NCBI GenBank assembly: GCA_031265635.1
Contig: JAISCK010000069.1
Span: 1 to 8,689 of the forward strand
Direction: 5' to 3'
Source: Spirochaetaceae bacterium
Lineage (GTDB): Bacteria; Spirochaetota; Spirochaetia; Treponematales; Breznakiellaceae
DNA: 8,689 nucleotides
Shown: piece after piece, positions 5,227 through 8,689 of the stretch
How the letters are laid out: every line of letters begins with the position of its first letter
Position numbering within the stretch: position 1 is the first letter of the stretch
Made by a program: the position numbers and the translations under genes
The notes under the pieces: generated by a model
Databases searched by the model: none
What the model was told of the DNA's origin: nothing
The model's input: only the letters and a program-made list of their open reading frames with translations

Positions 5227-7894
5227 CCTTCCTTACACCCTCTTTATCTGGCCCGTCAGGGTCATTATCGAATTCCTTTTTGTCCTCTTTGCCCGTATTT
5301 TTTACGATCCGGGAATCGCCGTAATCATACTCAGCGTCATGCTCAACACCCTGCTGCTCCCGGTCTATGCCGTGGCTGAAACCTGGCAGAGGGAGGAACG
5401 GGGCCTGCAGAACAGGATGAAGAAAAAGCTCTCCGAAATCCGCGCTGTGTTTAAGGGCGACGAAAGGCAGATGATGATCAGCGCCTATTACCGCGTTATG
5501 GGCTATTCGCCCGTTTTTGCCCTGAAATCAAGCATGGGCCTCCTTCTGCAAATACCCTTTTTCTTCGCCGCCTACCAATTCCTCGCCCATACCTCAAGCC
5601 TTTCGGGCACGTCATTCTGGTTTCTCAAGGACCTGGGACAAAGCGACGCCCTTCTTGCCATAGGCGGCTTTCCGGTAAACATCATGCCCGTACTGATGAC
5701 AGCCGTAAATCTCCTTTCATCACTGGTCTATACCAGGGGGCTGGGAAAGCGGGAAAAGGCGCAACTCTACGGCATGGCCCTGCTTTTTCTTGTCATCCTG
5801 TACAATTCCCCCTCGGGCCTGGTGCTCTACTGGACCATGAATAACCTGTATTCGCTGGGGAAAAACATAGTTACGGCAGCCTTTGAAAAGGCCGGAAAAA
5901 AGAACCTGGCGGGATTTGCCCTGCAGGTTTTTATTTCCGTCCTGGCTTTTCTGTTTATGCTGGCCGTACTCTTTGACATTGTTGATGTTGACCGGTATAA
6001 ATATCTCTTTTCGGGCCTTGCCCTGGCGGTGATCCTTGCCCCCTTCGGATTCAGGGCGCTGCTCGCCTTTTTTGACAAAAGGAAACTTGACCCTAAAGAA
6101 TGCGGGTTTCTTTATTTTTCTTCCTGGCTGGTTCTTTTTCTGCTCCTCGGCCTTGTCATACCGGCCCGGACCGTCTCTTCCTCGGTTTCCGATTTTGACG
6201 GGCCCTGGGCCTTCATTCTGAGGACCGGCGCGGAAAGCGCAGCCTTCTGTATCCTGATTCCCCTTCTTGTATGGGCCTTTGCCGCTCCGGCGCTGAGAAA
6301 GCTCCTTGCCTTCGGCAGTTCGGCGGCGGCCATCCTTGCCCTGATCTGCCTTTTCGCGCTGAGCGGCTCCTACGGCGCCATGACAAACAGCTTCAAAATA
6401 GAAGATACCGCTCTTCTGGTGAACGCCTTTCCCCTTTTGTTCAATGTTCTGGCCCTGCTTGCCTGTCCTGTCCTCCCGGCGCTTTTCCTTTTTGCCGGAA
6501 AGACAAAAATATTCTATACCGCCATCCAGGCCGTCTCCCTGGCGCTTGTAACGCTGGCGGCGATAGATTGCGTTACCCTTGCCGGGGAAGAAAAAATCCT
6601 TAGGGGCCTTGAGAGCCGTCCGGGCAGTACGGCGGAGCGGACCGAAACGGTGTTTCCCTTTACCCGGAAAGGGCGCAATAACGCCATTATTTTTCTTGAC
6701 CGCGCCACGGGCATAACCCTTTTCAAGGCCCTGGAAAAAATGCCCGGTCTTGATACGGATCTTGACGGTTTTGTCTTTTATCCCAATACCCTTTCCTTCG
6801 GGCAGGCGACTATAGTGGGACTTCCCCCCCTGATGGGAGGTTATGATTATACCCCGGACAAAATAAACGCCAGGCTTGACGCGAGCCTCAGGGACAAGGT
6901 AAACGAGGCCCTGACCCTGCTTCCCGCCCTGTTCGGCCGTTCCGGTTACCGGGTGAGCATTACCGACCCGACCATGACCAATCTCCAGCTTGTTCCGGAT
7001 ATTTCGGTTTTCAGCGGCCTTGAGAACGTAACGGCCAGGAATGTGGACGGAAGGATGAACCAGAGGTTTATGGAGGAATTTCCGCAGGAAGGGGAGAAGT
7101 TTATCGAGAGCTTTGATTTCGATGTGCTTTTCAGGTACGGCCTTTTCAGGATAGCCCTGCCGGCGCTGCGCTACGGCATTCATTATAAAGGCCAGTGGTG
7201 GAGGGACGGCGCGTCAAATAACTACGGCCACGCGGTAACCGAGTACGCAAGCCTGTATTACCTGAGCGATTTCTGCGGGATTGATGACGGAGGGGATACC
7301 CTCAATATTTTTATGAATGAAACCACCCATGAGCCCGGAGCCTACACAAGTGATCTTTTGCCCAAACCGGGGATAATACGGTACAGCGGCGCGGAAATAG
7401 ACGAGTTCGGCACGGAGGACAGCGCCGCCTACACCTATACCTTTATGGCCGCCATGAAGGCGGTAGTCAAATGGCTTGACTTCCTGAAACAGGAGGGAGT
7501 CTACGACAATACGAGAATCATCATAGTCTCGGACCACGGCAGTTCTTCGTTTTACAATACCGTGTTTGAAGACCAGGGAGCCACAGCCCATAATCCCCTG
7601 CTTCTGGTGAAGGAGCGGGAAAGCAGGGGCGCCCTCTCTGTGTCAGAAGAATTTATGACCAATGCCGATGTGCCTTCCCTTGCCGGCGCCGATCTTGACG
7701 CGCCCCGCAACCCCTGGCTCGGAACGCCGCTTTCAGACGAGGCAAAGAAGGGAAGCCTCACCATAGGCGATGAAGTCTCATTCCAGCCCCGGCGTCACGG
7801 CCCGGTACAGTTTAACTTTACCGCGACCAGGGAATTCATTGGCAAAAACATCTTTGCCGCTTCTTCCTGGGGGCCCTGGAAAACGGGCAAATAA
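5213..7894 (+). CDS. YidC/Oxa1-like membrane domain fused to a sulfatase/LTA-synthase-like domain
   Basis: This 893-residue protein has three parts. Residues about 1-225 resemble YidC/Oxa1: 'GIAVIILSVMLNTLLLPVY' (34-52), a basic cytoplasmic hairpin, 'GLLLQIPFFFAAYQFL' (109-124) and 'NSPSGLVLYWTMNNLYSL' (198-215). The groove Arg of insertases aligns with N45. About seven more membrane helices fill 234-455. From about 488 there is an alkaline-phosphatase-superfamily domain with the expected metal and nucleophile residues: D496 ('IIFLDRATG'), T533 ('GQATIVGLPPLMGGYDYTP'), H706 ('NETTHEPG'), D774-H775 ('IIIVSDHGSS') and H793 ('ATAHNPLLLVKE'). The set fits lipoteichoic-acid synthase and phosphoethanolamine or phosphoglycerol transferases, so the domain should be periplasmic. 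The reaction is inferred, and hydrolysis is possible. ATG 5213 has AGGA 7 nt upstream and overlaps the glycosyltransferase gene. Confidence 0.87.
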   Translation: MPLIDLPYTLFIWPVRVIIEFLFVLFARIFYDPGIAVIILSVMLNTLLLPVYAVAETWQREERGLQNRMKKKLSEIRAVFKGDERQMMISAYYRVMGYSPVFALKSSMGLLLQIPFFFAAYQFLAHTSSLSGTSFWFLKDLGQSDALLAIGGFPVNIMPVLMTAVNLLSSLVYTRGLGKREKAQLYGMALLFLVILYNSPSGLVLYWTMNNLYSLGKNIVTAAFEKAGKKNLAGFALQVFISVLAFLFMLAVLFDIVDVDRYKYLFSGLALAVILAPFGFRALLAFFDKRKLDPKECGFLYFSSWLVLFLLLGLVIPARTVSSSVSDFDGPWAFILRTGAESAAFCILIPLLVWAFAAPALRKLLAFGSSAAAILALICLFALSGSYGAMTNSFKIEDTALLVNAFPLLFNVLALLACPVLPALFLFAGKTKIFYTAIQAVSLALVTLAAIDCVTLAGEEKILRGLESRPGSTAERTETVFPFTRKGRNNAIIFLDRATGITLFKALEKMPGLDTDLDGFVFYPNTLSFGQATIVGLPPLMGGYDYTPDKINARLDASLRDKVNEALTLLPALFGRSGYRVSITDPTMTNLQLVPDISVFSGLENVTARNVDGRMNQRFMEEFPQEGEKFIESFDFDVLFRYGLFRIALPALRYGIHYKGQWWRDGASNNYGHAVTEYASLYYLSDFCGIDDGGDTLNIFMNETTHEPGAYTSDLLPKPGIIRYSGAEIDEFGTEDSAAYTYTFMAAMKAVVKWLDFLKQEGVYDNTRIIIVSDHGSSSFYNTVFEDQGATAHNPLLLVKERESRGALSVSEEFMTNADVPSLAGADLDAPRNPWLGTPLSDEAKKGSLTIGDEVSFQPRRHGPVQFNFTATREFIGKNIFAASSWGPWKTGK

Positions 7895-7912
7895 ACACAC
7901 GGTTCAACAGCG

Positions 7913-8689
7913 CTAATACCTGTAAGAGCCTCCTATGCTCCAGTAATGGACCAGGCTGTTATTCTCGGGGACGAGATTACGGTTCCAGCAGTATTCGGCA
8001 AGGTACTCAATATTGAAGGTGAAATCGCCTATGGGCGTAGGAAGACGCCAGCTTAAGTTTGCGCCTCCGGCTAGTTTGGTCTCAAGGAAGGGCTGGATAA
8101 GGAAACGGAGATAGTCGTAGTTATTGTCATAATCGCCTGATGTCCCGTGAGTACCACCCGACTCGTCTTTCCACTCGCCGTCATTGTTACCGTCGTCAAA
8201 TATCGTGCCGTCATGGTATCCTTCGTCCATGCTGTTGTTTATCCTGTTTTCCGATGCGTTGCCGTGGCGGCTAAAATAGCCCAGAAGGGTAATGTCCAGA
8301 GAGGGGTGGGTCCTCCAGGTGGTACGGATTGTTACCCTGTCGCTGTTGGGATCAAGATCGACGCCGAGGTTTCTCCCCGCGTGGGAATAGTCAAGATAAT
8401 TGGGCTGTCTTGTATAGGTGGAAGTCCCGCCTGAGTCGACCTGACCGGGATAGCGATCACCGTAGGTACTCGAATCCAAACTACGCATGTGGGTGTACAT
8501 ATACGGAAGGACCGCCGTGTAATCAACGGAAACGGACTGGAGGGGTCCCCGCTCAGGAGCCCATACGAGACCCAGCTCGCCGGCAAGTTTGTATTTTGAA
8601 TTGATGTGGAGACGGATAATATCGTTAAAATGAAAATCATCCACATAGAGCTGGCCTAAGAATTTGGCGTTACGGGCAAAGGACCAGCG
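7913..8689 (-). CDS. Wzi-like outer-membrane beta-barrel protein (C-terminal part)
   Basis: The frame stays open to the right edge, giving the last 258 residues; the start lies outside. Alternating polar and aromatic strands and the terminal 'GGSYRY' (aromatic last residue) mark an outer-membrane barrel. From memory of the family, 'FLGQLYVDDFHFNDIIRL', 'VSVDYTAVLPYMYTHM', 'YSHAGRNLGVDLDPNSDRV' and 'RHGNASENR' match the pattern of the capsule-assembly protein Wzi, a barrel that helps attach capsule at the cell surface. This fits the WbaP-like and glycosyltransferase genes nearby. A long acidic, Gly/Asn-rich loop (about 8120-8197) includes 'DDGNNDGEWKDE', similar to calcium-binding loops. The gene converges on the fusion gene with an 18-bp gap and no visible terminator. 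The family name is moderately sure, the barrel more so. Confidence 0.65.
   Translation of the reverse strand, partial: RWSFARNAKFLGQLYVDDFHFNDIIRLHINSKYKLAGELGLVWAPERGPLQSVSVDYTAVLPYMYTHMRSLDSSTYGDRYPGQVDSGGTSTYTRQPNYLDYSHAGRNLGVDLDPNSDRVTIRTTWRTHPSLDITLLGYFSRHGNASENRINNSMDEGYHDGTIFDDGNNDGEWKDESGGTHGTSGDYDNNYDYLRFLIQPFLETKLAGGANLSWRLPTPIGDFTFNIEYLAEYCWNRNLVPENNSLVHYWSIGGSYRY

Noticed and set aside
5720..7183. Long minus-strand open frame of 487 codons inside the fusion gene
   Set aside because: The product is a low-complexity Lys/Arg/Gly/Gln-rich sequence, typical of the antisense of a gene rich in membrane helices; the sense strand has conserved motifs throughout.
5213..7894. Annotation as the housekeeping YidC insertase
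   Set aside because: The context is not rnpA/rpmH, the groove Arg is absent, and two thirds of the protein are unrelated to YidC.
7895..7912. Terminator between the convergent fusion and barrel genes
   Set aside because: The 18-bp gap has no stem followed by a T-run on either strand.

Overview
The window looks like chromosomal DNA of a diderm bacterium, most likely a spirochaete of the Treponema group. The grounds are an outer-membrane beta-barrel protein, a Sec-secreted periplasmic protein, about half G+C with C-rich wobble positions, and the general look of the proteins. This placement is an inference without a marker gene, so treat genus level as tentative. No IS element, CRISPR array or rRNA is visible.

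Layout. Positions 1-95 hold the last 30 codons of a rightward gene. Positions 128-709 hold a leftward HigB/HigA-type toxin-antitoxin pair (toxin first, TAA directly followed by ATG), more A+T-rich than its surroundings. Its promoter overlaps a near-perfect 20-bp palindrome at 717-736 and leaves almost no 5' leader. Positions 739-948 are intergenic and rich in small inverted repeats. A leftward tRNA-Gly (anticodon TCC) lies at 949-1020 with a strong promoter at 1030-1058.

From 1118 to the right edge, every gene I can interpret points to the cell envelope. A leftward operon (4085 down to 1118) encodes a membrane CDP-alcohol phosphatidyltransferase-like protein, a WbaP-type polyprenyl-phosphate sugar-1-phosphate transferase, and a small secreted protein of unknown function translationally coupled to it. 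Divergent from it across a 52-bp gap, a rightward pair (4138-7894) encodes a GT4 glycosyltransferase overlapping an unusual 893-residue protein. That protein has a YidC/Oxa1-like membrane domain, about seven further membrane helices, and a C-terminal alkaline-phosphatase/sulfatase-superfamily domain of the kind seen in lipoteichoic-acid synthases and lipid phosphoethanolamine transferases. Converging on it is the C-terminal part of an outer-membrane barrel resembling the capsule-assembly protein Wzi.

Working model (inference): the WbaP-like enzyme primes a lipid-linked glycan, the GT4 enzyme extends it, the fusion protein adds a phosphorus-containing head group on the periplasmic face (or cleaves one off), and the Wzi-like barrel acts at the outer membrane. 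Two features make the locus worth a closer look. The YidC-like domain has Asn where insertases carry the groove Arg. The CDP-alcohol phosphatidyltransferase motif has Gly where the last Asp is expected. Both changes suggest familiar folds put to a different use.
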